This document shows, piece by piece, positions 1 through 7,740 of a DNA stretch of 33,358 nt. Origin of the DNA: an uncultured Bacilli bacterium (GTDB lineage: Bacteria > Bacillota_I > Bacilli_A > RF39 > UBA660). The translations under genes were made by a program, and so were the position numbers. The notes under the pieces were generated by a model. That model was not told the DNA's origin and searched no databases. It saw only the letters and a list, made by a program, of their open reading frames with translations. The stretch spans positions 1-33,358 of the forward strand of contig CALVYE010000005.1 in NCBI GenBank assembly GCA_944372025.1. Reading direction: 5' to 3'. Numbering within the stretch: position 1 is the stretch's first letter; each line of letters starts with the position of its first letter.

Positions 1-650
1 TCTGCTACTTCCCAATTTTCACTTGTTTCATCATATACTACGGGTATCATCCCACTTGCTAGTTTTGGTTGATTTGCCCCACTATTGTCTACATAAATTG
101 ATGGTTCAGCATATCCTAAAATTTCAACTTTTGCTTTAAAACTACCATTCATCATTGATGATTGATCTTGTTTGTTTTCGGATATCCATATATATATTGT
201 ATAATTTTTTCCTTCATCTGGTTGGAAAGGAATATTTTTATATAAATTTAAGCTAGTATTTGTTCCAATAGCACTAAAATTCCCTTCTTTTATAAGAACA
301 TCTTCTTGATATAATGCCCATTTAAAACTTTCATTTTTAAAATTATCACTCATGGTTATATCTATTAAATTAACATGTGCATATGCTTCTGTTTGTCCAT
401 AGTTTTTAATTGTAAATGAAATTTGTGCTGCCTCTTCTTTTATTTTACTATCTTTAATTGGTTTTAAGTTGCTTAGTCTAAAAGTATTTTCATTTTCATA
501 GACAATATTTAAACTACCTGTCTTTATGCCTTGAGCAACACTTGATGATCTACTTGAAAAATATGCAATTGTTACTCCTATTAATATAACTACTACTATT
601 GATGAGATTATTATTGCAAGTTTTTTATTACTCATTTTTTTCTTTTCCAT
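1..650 (-). CDS. Secreted/anchored TasA/CalY-like protein, partial (3' end outside window)
   Basis: The open frame starts at ATG 648-650 and runs off the left edge after about 216 codons. The start is preceded by GAGGAGATAGAGG. Residues 1-5 are basic, about residues 10-30 form one hydrophobic segment, and this ends in TIAYFSS, which resembles the signal peptides of SipW-processed TasA/CalY (camelysin) proteins. The following region (GIKTGSLNI, then a beta-rich segment with NYGQTEAYAHV) fits the same fold. Near the edge the frame reads LASGMIPVVYD...W, a module I remember recurring in surface proteins of uncultured Bacilli; this is from memory and unchecked. It has its own promoter and is probably exported to the cell surface or a fibre matrix. 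The function is not established. Confidence 0.72.
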   Translation of the reverse strand, partial: MEKKKMSNKKLAIIISSIVVVILIGVTIAYFSSRSSSVAQGIKTGSLNIVYENENTFRLSNLKPIKDSKIKEEAAQISFTIKNYGQTEAYAHVNLIDITMSDNFKNESFKWALYQEDVLIKEGNFSAIGTNTSLNLYKNIPFQPDEGKNYTIYIWISENKQDQSSMMNGSFKAKVEILGYAEPSIYVDNSGANQPKLASGMIPVVYDETSENWEVA

Positions 651-702
651 TATTCCTCTATCTCCTCATCATACAAATTCTCATATTGTATATTTATAAT
701 AT

Positions 703-719
703 AAGTATATAATATACTT
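703..719. repeat. Perfect 17-bp palindrome over the -10 element
   Basis: The plus strand reads aagtatat-a-atatactt, two 8-bp arms around one base, overlapping the TATACT box. It could be an operator for a dimeric repressor or a chance product of AT-rich sequence. Confidence 0.5.
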
Positions 720-732
720 TTTTCTTGGTCAA
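704..732 (-). promoter_or_regulatory. Sigma-A promoter of the TasA/CalY-like gene
   Basis: On the minus strand TTGACC (727-732) lies 17 nt upstream of TATACT (704-709). It sits about 50 nt before the start codon at 650 and just past the terminator of the preceding pyrophosphatase gene. The -10 element lies inside a perfect 17-bp palindrome (703-719). Confidence 0.75.
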
Positions 733-761
733 GAAGATTTTATTTTATAATTAGGAAAAAT

Positions 762-794
762 AAAAAAATATTGAAAAAATTCTCAATATTTTTT
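762..794 (-). terminator. Rho-independent terminator of the pyrophosphatase gene
   Basis: Arms at 763-774 and 783-794 pair over 12 bp with an 8-nt loop, and a run of U follows on the minus strand. The upstream arm overlaps the stop codon at 793-795. The stem is nearly all A-T. Confidence 0.8.
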
Positions 795-2409
795 ATAATT
801 CGTCCATTATATATGGAATGACTTGTTTTTTCCTAGATACTACTCCATCAATATAGTAACCTTGATATAAATCACTAATATTTAGACAATTTTCTAATAA
901 TTCTTTACTGTTTTCATTATATAAAACATATGAACCTTTTTTTACAATATCAGTAATATAAAGATTTATCATATAATAATTATTATTTTTAACAGTATCT
1001 TCTATTAATTTTACATAGTCATCTATATCTTTTTTAATTTCATCAAAATTCATAGTAAATATTTGACCTATACCTATTTTTTTATTGTTAACATTAAATT
1101 CTTTAAAATCATTATATAAAATTTCTTCCTTAGTTTTTCCAACAATAGATGTACCCGCTTTTAACATTTCCATACCATATTCATTCATATTGATTTTTGC
1201 AAGTTTTTCTAATGCTTTAGCGGCCTCTTTATCTAGTGGTGTTGTAGTTGGAGAACTAAAAAGTAAAGTATCAGATATTATTCCAGATAACATTATACCT
1301 GCAATTTCTTTTGGAATTTCAACTTTATTTTCTTTGTACAAGTTATATATTATCGTATTAGTACTTCCTACAGCCATATTTCTAAAATTGATAGGGTTTG
1401 TAGTATTAACATTACCAATTTTGTGATGATCAATTATTTCTAGAATTTCCGCTTCTTCTAGTCCATCTACACTTTGTTCTCCTTCGTTGTGATCAACTAA
1501 AATTACTTTTTTCTTTCTCTTATCTGAAATATCATTTATTTTTAATAAACCATAACATTTATTATTTCTATTAACAATTGGATAATTAGTATATTTTAAT
1601 CTATTAGAGATATCCACAAAACTGTTGATAAAGTCATTTTCATCAAATGTTGTTAATTCTTCATCTTTATTTATAATTGTAGAGATATAATTTGATAATT
1701 CTATTAATTTTGCTACATTGAAAGTATTTAAATCAGTTTTAATGATATTAACCTTATTTTCTTTTGCTCGTTTCAAATGTTCATCTTTCATTTGATTTCC
1801 ACCAGTTATTATAAGCATTTTTACTTTACTTTCAATTGCGTACTCAATAATACTATGTCTATCTCCTACTATAAGAATTGTATTAGGTCCAATTTTAACG
1901 TTTTCAATAAAAGAGGTACTTCTATATGAAGCAACGAGTATTTCGCCTTTTATTTCATCGTTAAATCTCAAAATTTCTTGTCCTTCAATTGTATTTAAAA
2001 TATTATTATATGAAGTATTTAAATCCCTTATTATACTATCTATTAACTCTCTAAATATTCCTTTTAGAGTAGCCATTCCAACTAAATTGTTATTTTCATT
2101 AATAATTGGAAGTCCTGTTAATTCTTTACTATTCATAAAATTATAAACTTCATATATAGAAGATTTTTTACTTAAATAACAACCCCTATCATAGTTTATA
2201 TCTTTTATTTGTAGTTTTACATCATTCAAATATTTAGGTTTATCCACTTTAAAATATTTTAAAACAAACTTTGTTTCATTATTTAAATTTCCAATTATAA
2301 ATGGTTCAGTATTATATCCCAATTTATTCTTTAAATAAGATAGCGCAATTGCAGATGTAACTGAATCAGTATCAGGTTTTTTATGACCAAAAATATAAAT
2401 TTTTTCCAT
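793..2409 (-). CDS. ppaC: CBS/DRTGG-containing manganese-dependent inorganic pyrophosphatase (family II)
   Basis: This cytosolic enzyme hydrolyses pyrophosphate to phosphate. Of the 538 residues, the N-terminal DHH domain has GHKKPDTDS (8-16), and the second half has VDHNE (305-309) and the DHH motif D327-H329. The C-terminal DHHA2 domain ends with SRKKQ (525-529), the substrate-binding signature of family II enzymes. Between the DHH halves lie CBS repeats (about 75-125 and 255-300) around a DRTGG-like domain (about 150-240); in characterised relatives this insert binds adenine nucleotides and tunes activity. I chose ATG 2407-2409 over an ATG six codons upstream because TAGGAG lies 8 nt before it and inside the longer reading. 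It is a single-gene unit with its own promoter and terminator. Confidence 0.92.
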   Translation of the reverse strand: MEKIYIFGHKKPDTDSVTSAIALSYLKNKLGYNTEPFIIGNLNNETKFVLKYFKVDKPKYLNDVKLQIKDINYDRGCYLSKKSSIYEVYNFMNSKELTGLPIINENNNLVGMATLKGIFRELIDSIIRDLNTSYNNILNTIEGQEILRFNDEIKGEILVASYRSTSFIENVKIGPNTILIVGDRHSIIEYAIESKVKMLIITGGNQMKDEHLKRAKENKVNIIKTDLNTFNVAKLIELSNYISTIINKDEELTTFDENDFINSFVDISNRLKYTNYPIVNRNNKCYGLLKINDISDKRKKKVILVDHNEGEQSVDGLEEAEILEIIDHHKIGNVNTTNPINFRNMAVGSTNTIIYNLYKENKVEIPKEIAGIMLSGIISDTLLFSSPTTTPLDKEAAKALEKLAKINMNEYGMEMLKAGTSIVGKTKEEILYNDFKEFNVNNKKIGIGQIFTMNFDEIKKDIDDYVKLIEDTVKNNNYYMINLYITDIVKKGSYVLYNENSKELLENCLNISDLYQGYYIDGVVSRKKQVIPYIMDEL

Positions 2410-2453
2410 TTTTACAACTCCTAACATTATGTTTTTTCCAAATTGCCTTGTAT

Positions 2454-2482
2454 ATTATACAAATAATTTCCAAAAATTACAA
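2454..2482 (-). promoter_or_regulatory. Sigma-A promoter of the pyrophosphatase gene
   Basis: TTGTAA (2477-2482) lies 17 nt upstream of a consensus TATAAT (2454-2459) on the minus strand, about 45 nt before the chosen start at 2409. No strong terminator separates it from the rhodanese gene upstream, so some read-through is possible. Confidence 0.75.
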
Positions 2483-2494
2483 TATAAATCTTTT

Positions 2495-2857
2495 TTATTC
2501 ATACCAATTAGACATCGCTCCCATATTATACACGGTCTTATATCCTAATTTTTCTAATTTAGTCTTTGCTTCTTTACTCCTTACCCCACTATTACAATAG
2601 ACAACTATTATTTTATCTTTGCTAGGTATCTTTTTATCAGCATCTTTTTCAATATCCTCTAATGGTAATGATATCGCACCGCTTAAATGTTCTTCGTTAT
2701 ATTCTTCTTCGCTTCTAACATCTATTAAAAGAGCAGAATTATTAACTGTTTGAATTCTAGCTTCTTTTCCGTTAATTATTTCATCCTTATTTCCACATCC
2801 ACATAAAAGTATTAAGAATATTAGAATTATTGAGAAAGATAAAAATAATTTTTTCAT
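2495..2857 (-). CDS. Single-domain rhodanese lipoprotein
   Basis: The protein has 120 residues. A lipoprotein signal peptide (1-20) ends in the lipobox LCGC, with C21 the predicted lipidated residue. The rest is one rhodanese domain: LLIDVRS (43-49), EHLSGAISLP (56-65) and an active-site loop CNSGVRS starting at C88. Rhodanese domains carry sulfur as a persulfide on this cysteine. The lipid anchor places it on the outer face of the membrane, where it could handle persulfides or act on thiols of other surface proteins. It starts 16 nt after the lysozyme-fusion gene, with AAAGGA about 8 nt before its ATG, so the two are probably co-transcribed. The substrate is unknown. Confidence 0.87.
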   Translation of the reverse strand: MKKLFLSFSIILIFLILLCGCGNKDEIINGKEARIQTVNNSALLIDVRSEEEYNEEHLSGAISLPLEDIEKDADKKIPSKDKIIVVYCNSGVRSKEAKTKLEKLGYKTVYNMGAMSNWYE

Positions 2858-2873
2858 ACTATCATTCCTTTAA

Positions 2874-4025
2874 TTAGTAATATTGTAAAGTTCTTTCATA
2901 GAACCCTGTATTATAATCGCCTGTTAAATACAAGTGCCATTCACCATCACGACGTTTTGTTAATCCTTCTCTAAATTTAGGAGGATTAACAATAGAACTC
3001 ATATATGCCCATAGTGCTTCATCTCCACCACTTGCATATCTTGAAATTGCTGTATTCATAGATCCTGATCCCGCATTATAAGAAAAGCTAGTTAAAGCAT
3101 CTATTTTATTTTGAGTCCATCCTGTAATATTGTTTTTAGCAAGAGCATCTATAACCGCTTGTTGATGTGATTTTATAGTGTTTGCATATAAATCATCAAA
3201 GATGGTAACAGGAACACAGTCACCAGCAGACATTGGAAAATATTGTCCATATCCTAGTGAGATTGCTATTGCTTGTGTATAATTTGTAATTCCATATCCT
3301 GCAGTAATTGTACCATCTCCTAGATTCGCTGCCTTATAAGTAGTATGTGATGAATCACAATATCCTGTATTGCCCTCATATCCCATAATAAATTCTACTA
3401 CATTTTCATTTAATCCTGAAATTGAAGTAATCTTAGGAATTTTAGAAATTATATCTTCCCATACAATTTCTTTATATTTTGTATCTAATTTTCTATAAAT
3501 TTTCTTTAGATCTTTAACACTTGAGGAAGCTTCAGATACATTTTTCTCATTGAGAGCTTTGTTTAATCTTTCTTCTATTTCATTTACTTCATTTTGTTCT
3601 TCATCTGTTATATTACCTGACAGTTTTTCTACAACAACAGTTAATTGTTCGACTATATTTTCAGACTCAGATTTATATCGAGCTATCAATTCATTTGTTT
3701 TTGCGTTTTGAACATTTTCATATGTAGCTTCTTCCCAACATGCAGCAGCCATAAAATCACCAGATCCTAAAAGGGAAAAAGCAAATGTTATAATAAAAGG
3801 AACAAAAAATATTAAAATTGCAGGTATAACCGTTTTTACTACACTAGATGTAACTTTTCTTATGGCTTCTTCTCCTAAAGTCATTGCTTTAAAAAACTTT
3901 ATTGAGAGTTGAACTATCAAAATTACAGGAACGGCAATAGATATGATTTGCAATACAACTTTGATTAAATATATAATTTGAAGTAAAGTGTATGATTCAC
4001 AATTATTAGTAACTAACAAATACAT
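2874..4025 (-). CDS. Two-TM (VirB2/TrbC-like) membrane module fused to a GH24 lysozyme
   Basis: The protein has 383 residues. It has two hydrophobic segments (about 18-44 and 64-88) joined by a short basic loop, a charged, probably coiled-coil linker (about 105-195), and a phage-type muramidase domain (about 205-383). E217, D224 and T241 (ITAGYG) match the Glu/Asp/Thr triad of GH24, and LTSFSYNAG (311-319) and LTKRRDGEW (355-363) are family hallmarks. The basic loop puts both ends outside, so the enzyme should face the cell wall. C9 and C96 flank the membrane pair and could form a disulfide. The N-terminal module resembles the small two-TM pilin-like proteins of T4SS loci, but that relation is by eye. 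No conjugation genes adjoin it. GAGGAGG lies 7 nt before ATG 4023-4025. Confidence 0.82.
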   Translation of the reverse strand: MYLLVTNNCESYTLLQIIYLIKVVLQIISIAVPVILIVQLSIKFFKAMTLGEEAIRKVTSSVVKTVIPAILIFFVPFIITFAFSLLGSGDFMAAACWEEATYENVQNAKTNELIARYKSESENIVEQLTVVVEKLSGNITDEEQNEVNEIEERLNKALNEKNVSEASSSVKDLKKIYRKLDTKYKEIVWEDIISKIPKITSISGLNENVVEFIMGYEGNTGYCDSSHTTYKAANLGDGTITAGYGITNYTQAIAISLGYGQYFPMSAGDCVPVTIFDDLYANTIKSHQQAVIDALAKNNITGWTQNKIDALTSFSYNAGSGSMNTAISRYASGGDEALWAYMSSIVNPPKFREGLTKRRDGEWHLYLTGDYNTGFYERTLQYY

Positions 4026-4053
4026 ATTTTTACCTCCTCGTAAATATTAATAT

Positions 4054-4062
4054 AGTATATCA
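4054..4062 (-). promoter_or_regulatory. Extended -10 promoter of the lysozyme-rhodanese unit
   Basis: The minus strand reads TGATATACT, an extended -10 (TGn plus TATACT at 4054-4059), about 30 nt upstream of the start at 4025. No good -35 hexamer is present at the usual spacing, which is tolerated with extended -10 elements. Confidence 0.5.
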
Positions 4063-4083
4063 TAGTATGAGATAAAAATAAAT

Positions 4084-4106
4084 AAAAACGGAAATATCCC
4101 GTTTTT
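4084..4106 (-). terminator. Terminator at the end of the ecf-truA-GNAT operon
   Basis: The 8-bp arms AAAAACGG and CCGTTTTT (4084-4091 and 4099-4106) enclose a 7-nt loop, with a U-rich tail on the minus strand. The hairpin overlaps the GNAT stop codon at 4105-4107 and lies before the lysozyme promoter. Confidence 0.8.
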
Positions 4107-4533
4107 ATAATTCTTTTTTAAAAATATCACTATCTCTTTTAAAATATCCATGATCTTTGTACATTCTTTGTGCAATTTCTCTAAAAGTAGAACAATTTAA
4201 AAATGTATATGAACAATCATTTTCTTTAGCAAACTCTTCTATGCTTTTTAAAAGTTCTTTACCATAACCTTTATGTCGATAATCGTGACGAACACATATT
4301 TCCGAAATATACATATATGGTTTTGCATTACCAAAAATGTTATATATTATATCGCCTTTTATGTGTCCTATGATTATATTTTTATCTTTAATTACTAAAC
4401 TTTTAGAATTTTTATTTTTATTATCTTTTCTAAAAGATTTTTTCATTTCATCTAAATCACATTCTATATTAAAAGCTTCTTCATATAATTCTTTTAAAGA
4501 TTCTAAATCAGAAAGTTCTAAATCTTTTACCAC
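4105..4533 (-). CDS. GNAT-family N-acetyltransferase
   Basis: The protein has 142 residues and a single GNAT fold. The acetyl-CoA binding motif A is clear (ISEICVRHDYRHKGYGKEL, with R-x-x-G-x-G), and the C-terminal beta strand follows (FREIAQRMYKDHGYFKR), as in aminoglycoside 6'-N-acetyltransferase-like and general GNAT proteins. The acceptor cannot be read from sequence. The start is GTG 4531-4533, with AAGGAG 8 nt upstream; this ribosome site overlaps the end of truA, 12 nt away. It is the last gene of the SDR-ecf-truA run and is followed directly by the terminator. Confidence 0.85.
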   Translation of the reverse strand: MVKDLELSDLESLKELYEEAFNIECDLDEMKKSFRKDNKNKNSKSLVIKDKNIIIGHIKGDIIYNIFGNAKPYMYISEICVRHDYRHKGYGKELLKSIEEFAKENDCSYTFLNCSTFREIAQRMYKDHGYFKRDSDIFKKEL

Positions 4534-4545
4534 TTAACTCACTCC

Positions 4546-5289
4546 TTAATAGAATACGTTTTTAAGATATAATCCTTCAGGATTTGATGTTGGTGCGGCA
4601 GCTTGTCTATTCTTTTTTTCTATAATACTTATTATATCTTCTGCTTTAAGCTTACCTTCACCAACCTGAATTAAAGTTCCAATCATGTTTCTAATCATAT
4701 ATCTTAAAAATCCAGTTCCCAAAAACAATATAGTTATCTTGTTAGTATCTCTAAGATCCCTAATTAAATTAGTTTGAGTAATTGTTCTAACACAGTTATC
4801 TTTAGGATCTTCACTACATGCAAAAGATCTAAAATCATGTTCACCTTCAAGATATTTTAAAGCTCTTTCCATTTCAACTACATCTAAAGGCTTATTATAT
4901 TGATAAACATAATTTCTTTCTAGAGGGTTATACTCTCCCATATTTATAAGATACATATATTCTTTAGCTTTTACATTATATCTGGCATGAAAAGTATCAT
5001 CTACTTTTTCCACCATGTGTACATGTATATCATCGGGAATAAGACTATTTAAAGCCATTTTTAAATTTCCTTCTTCAATATCTATGTCTAAATCAAAATG
5101 TGCTTTTTGATTTAGCGCATGTACACCTTTATCAGTTCTACCTGATGCCTGAATTTCTGTTTTTTTATTATTGTTTATTTGTTTTAAAGCTTTTTCCATT
5201 TCTCCTTGTACAGTTCTAAGTTTTGGTTGTCTTTGATAACCGTTAAAATCAGAACCGTCATATGAAAAAGTTATTAAATATCGACTCAT
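4546..5289 (-). CDS. truA: tRNA pseudouridine(38-40) synthase TruA
   Basis: TruA converts uridines 38-40 of tRNA anticodon arms to pseudouridine. The protein has 247 residues, normal for the family. It opens with the expected RYLITFSYDGSDFNGYQRQ region and carries the catalytic aspartate D53 in SGRTDKGVHA. The C-terminal half has the FLRYMIRNMIGTL helix typical of TruA. TAGGAGGT precedes ATG 5287-5289 and overlaps the end of ecfT, 12 nt away. The ecfT-truA order is conserved across Bacilli. In many relatives rplM-rpsI follow truA; here a GNAT gene and a terminator follow. Confidence 0.96.
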   Translation of the reverse strand: MSRYLITFSYDGSDFNGYQRQPKLRTVQGEMEKALKQINNNKKTEIQASGRTDKGVHALNQKAHFDLDIDIEEGNLKMALNSLIPDDIHVHMVEKVDDTFHARYNVKAKEYMYLINMGEYNPLERNYVYQYNKPLDVVEMERALKYLEGEHDFRSFACSEDPKDNCVRTITQTNLIRDLRDTNKITILFLGTGFLRYMIRNMIGTLIQVGEGKLKAEDIISIIEKKNRQAAAPTSNPEGLYLKNVFY

Positions 5290-5301
5290 ATTAATTACCT
5301 C

Positions 5302-6099
5302 CTAGAAAAAAAAGTCCCATACAATATTATCAAATAAAGATCCTTGATTCAAAATTTCTTTTGTTATAAATACTGCAAGTATCAAAACATGTAATAAAAC
5401 TATAAAAGTATCTTTCGCACCCCAAAATTTAGTTCTATAACTTGTTCTTTTATTATATACAGTATACATTCTAAGTTCCATTGCTTGCGCTAACTCTCTA
5501 GAACGCATATTTGCAAGTCTAAATAAAGGTTTAAGCATTGAAAAGAATGCGAAAACTTTCCTTTTAAATTTTGAATTTACGAAGTCCACACCTCTACTAG
5601 CTTGAGTTTTAATTATTCTTTGAGCTTGTTCAAATAATATTGGTATATATCTAATTGCTAGTGTAAGTTTTAAAGCAAGTTTACTAGTAGAGACACCTAC
5701 AAGTTTTAAAGGCGCTAAAACTTTTTGAAAACCATAAGTTAACTCAGTAGGAGTAGATGTAAATGTAAGTATCGAAGTATATAAAATTATTAAAACTATT
5801 TTTAAGACTAAAAATATTATAAATAAAGGCCATACATTTATTAGTAATGTAACTATTAAAACAATGAGAATTAACGGTGAAAGACTGGATACACCTTTAA
5901 AATATAATCTTAATGGTACATTACTTCTTAGCATCATAATTAGACATACAAGTATCATTAATATCATTACGGTCAAATTGTTAGTAATTATTAAAGTAAT
6001 TATAAAAATGATTGTAGATAACATTTTAGCAAAAGGATCCATATCATGCATTTTAGATTTTACAGGAAAATATCTACCTAATAATATATTATTATACAT
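5302..6099 (-). CDS. ecfT: ECF transporter transmembrane component EcfT
   Basis: EcfT is the membrane scaffold of energy-coupling-factor transporters. It couples the two EcfA ATPases to exchangeable substrate-binding S components for vitamins and similar micronutrients. The 265 residues contain hydrophobic segments near the N-terminus and at the C-terminus, and the cytoplasmic coupling helices carry the ELAQAMELRMY motif (around 205-215), the counterpart of the Ala-Arg-Gly motif that docks in the ATPase grooves. The gene overlaps the end of ecfA2 by 8 nt. No S component is nearby, which fits a group II transporter with S genes elsewhere in the genome. Confidence 0.93.
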   Translation of the reverse strand: MYNNILLGRYFPVKSKMHDMDPFAKMLSTIIFIITLIITNNLTVMILMILVCLIMMLRSNVPLRLYFKGVSSLSPLILIVLIVTLLINVWPLFIIFLVLKIVLIILYTSILTFTSTPTELTYGFQKVLAPLKLVGVSTSKLALKLTLAIRYIPILFEQAQRIIKTQASRGVDFVNSKFKRKVFAFFSMLKPLFRLANMRSRELAQAMELRMYTVYNKRTSYRTKFWGAKDTFIVLLHVLILAVFITKEILNQGSLFDNIVWDFFF

Positions 6100-6940
6100 T
6101 TTGGTAAATCTCCTTTATTAAATCATTAATATCATCAATATCTCCTAAATATTTACCTGTCTTATTCTTAACTTTATCTATAAATTCTACAATTTGTGGA
6201 ACCTTTACACCATTTTCAGTTAAATAATCAATATTTTTAAATACTTCATATTTATTACCTTCACTTAGTATACGCCCATTTGATAATATAATAACATTGT
6301 CTACAAATTTATATAATGTATCAACATCATGGCTTACAACAATTATAGTTTTTTTATATTTTGTTTTTAATAGTTTTATAAGTTTTATAAGCATATCTTT
6401 ACTTGTCGTATCAAGTCCATTTGTAGGCTCATCAAAAATTATAACTTCTGGATTGAAAGCTAAAACAGATGCAATTGCGACTCTTCTTTTTTCTCCACCG
6501 CTAAGTTTAAAGGGATCTCTATTTAAGAATGATTCATCAAGGCCTACCATTTTTAAAGCATCTTTTGTTCTTTTTTCGATTTGATCGATTTTATATTCAA
6601 AATACTTCATACCAAATTCTATTTCTTTTTTTACAGTTTTACAAAAAAATTGTTCTTCGGGATTTTGAAATACAACGCCTATATCAAATCTTAAACGATT
6701 AGAATTCACAATTCTTATATTATTTCTAAGTCTATGTTTACCAACATGAACAATCCCTTTAGTCGGTAAAATAAGACCATTTATCATTTCAATCATTGTT
6801 GATTTACCACTTCCAGAAGGACCTATTATAGCATTTATTTCATTTGATTTTATTGTTGTACTAATGTCTTTTAAAGCATCTACCTGTAAAGGAGTACCTG
6901 CCAAATAAGAATAACTGACATTTTCAAATACTATTTCCAT
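6092..6940 (-). CDS. ecfA2: ECF transporter ATPase EcfA2
   Basis: This is one of the two ATPase subunits of the ECF module, 282 residues. It has Walker A GPSGSGKST (40-48), a Q-loop in GVVFQNPEEQFF, the ABC signature LSGGEKRR, Walker B VIIFDEP and an intact H-loop (VVSHD). The N-terminus (ENVSYSYLAGTP) is typical of EcfA2 (CbiO2) rather than EcfA1. It overlaps ecfA1 by 10 nt and ecfT by 8 nt, indicating translational coupling. The pair drives uptake of several vitamins through shared EcfT. Confidence 0.95.
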   Translation of the reverse strand: MEIVFENVSYSYLAGTPLQVDALKDISTTIKSNEINAIIGPSGSGKSTMIEMINGLILPTKGIVHVGKHRLRNNIRIVNSNRLRFDIGVVFQNPEEQFFCKTVKKEIEFGMKYFEYKIDQIEKRTKDALKMVGLDESFLNRDPFKLSGGEKRRVAIASVLAFNPEVIIFDEPTNGLDTTSKDMLIKLIKLLKTKYKKTIIVVSHDVDTLYKFVDNVIILSNGRILSEGNKYEVFKNIDYLTENGVKVPQIVEFIDKVKNKTGKYLGDIDDINDLIKEIYQNV

Positions 6941-7740
6941 AATTTATCCACCATCTTATCCATATCTAATTCGATATCTTCTAATAGTCCATACAATTTT
7001 AAGCGAGAAGCCAAATCTACAAGGAAAGGTAAATCTAACCCTAATTTTTTCATGGCTCTTTCTTCATTTAATACGCCTTTTACAGGACCATCTATACCAA
7101 TTTGCCCTTTGTATAAACCTATTATTCTATCTGAATAGACAGTTTCTTCAATATCACTAGTAAAATTTAAAATAGTTGTATCGGTATCTTTATGATATTT
7201 TCTTAACATTTTCATTATTTCATTTTTATCATATGGATCAACCATTGATAAAGCTTCATCTAATATAAGAATTTTTGGCTTAATTACAAGCGCGGAAGCT
7301 AAAGCTACTTTTTGCATTTGTCCCCCACTTAATCTATGGGGCTCTATATCTAATAAATCTTCAATTTTAAGTCTTTTAGAAACTTCATTTACGGCTTTAT
7401 GTATTTCTTCCTTAGGCATTTGTAAATTCTCTAATGTAAAAGCAATTTCATCTTTTACAGTTTCTGCAACAAATTGGATCTCGGGATTATCAAAAACTAC
7501 ACCTATTAATTTTCTTATATTTCTAATATTTTTTTTATTTAAAGTAAGATGATCAATTTCTATAGAATTATTACTATTTAAAAGACCAATTATAAGTTTA
7601 ACTAGAGTTGTTTTTCCTGCACCATTTGCTCCCAAAACTGATATCCAATCGCCAGATTCAATAGACATGCTAAAATCTTTAAAAAGTAAATTTTTATTAT
7701 AACCAAATGACAAATTTTTAATATCAATTATATTAGCCAT
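6931..7740 (-). CDS. ecfA1: ECF transporter ATPase EcfA1 with substituted H-loop
   Basis: This is the partner ATPase of EcfA2, 269 residues. Walker A GANGAGKTT (37-45), Q-loop GVVFDNPEIQFV, signature LSGGQMQK and Walker B LILDEALSMVDP are all present. The switch region reads NFTSDIEET, where EcfA1 proteins normally have a T-H-D motif: the H-loop histidine is replaced by serine. EcfA2 keeps its histidine, so one of the two composite ATP sites may be impaired. The gene overlaps the SDR gene upstream by 8 nt and ecfA2 by 10 nt. Identity is secure; the effect of the substitution is inference. Confidence 0.94.
   Translation of the reverse strand: MANIIDIKNLSFGYNKNLLFKDFSMSIESGDWISVLGANGAGKTTLVKLIIGLLNSNNSIEIDHLTLNKKNIRNIRKLIGVVFDNPEIQFVAETVKDEIAFTLENLQMPKEEIHKAVNEVSKRLKIEDLLDIEPHRLSGGQMQKVALASALVIKPKILILDEALSMVDPYDKNEIMKMLRKYHKDTDTTILNFTSDIEETVYSDRIIGLYKGQIGIDGPVKGVLNEERAMKKLGLDLPFLVDLASRLKLYGLLEDIELDMDKMVDKLWK

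Noticed and set aside
1085-1426. Plus-strand open frame of 113 codons
   Set aside because: It lies wholly antisense to the pyrophosphatase gene and its protein is hydrophobic filler of the kind produced by AT-rich antisense frames. It has no ribosome site or neighbours on that strand.
2410-2427. Upstream ATG of the pyrophosphatase gene
   Set aside because: The Shine-Dalgarno TAGGAG lies between it and the next ATG, so the downstream start is the functional one.
2450-2462. GTATAATATAC near-palindrome as an operator or terminator
   Set aside because: It is largely the -10 element of the pyrophosphatase promoter itself, is too short for a terminator and has no U run.
2874-4025. Prophage or integrative element suggested by the GH24 domain
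   Set aside because: No holin, integrase, capsid, tail or attachment repeat lies nearby; the flanking genes are housekeeping or ordinary membrane proteins.
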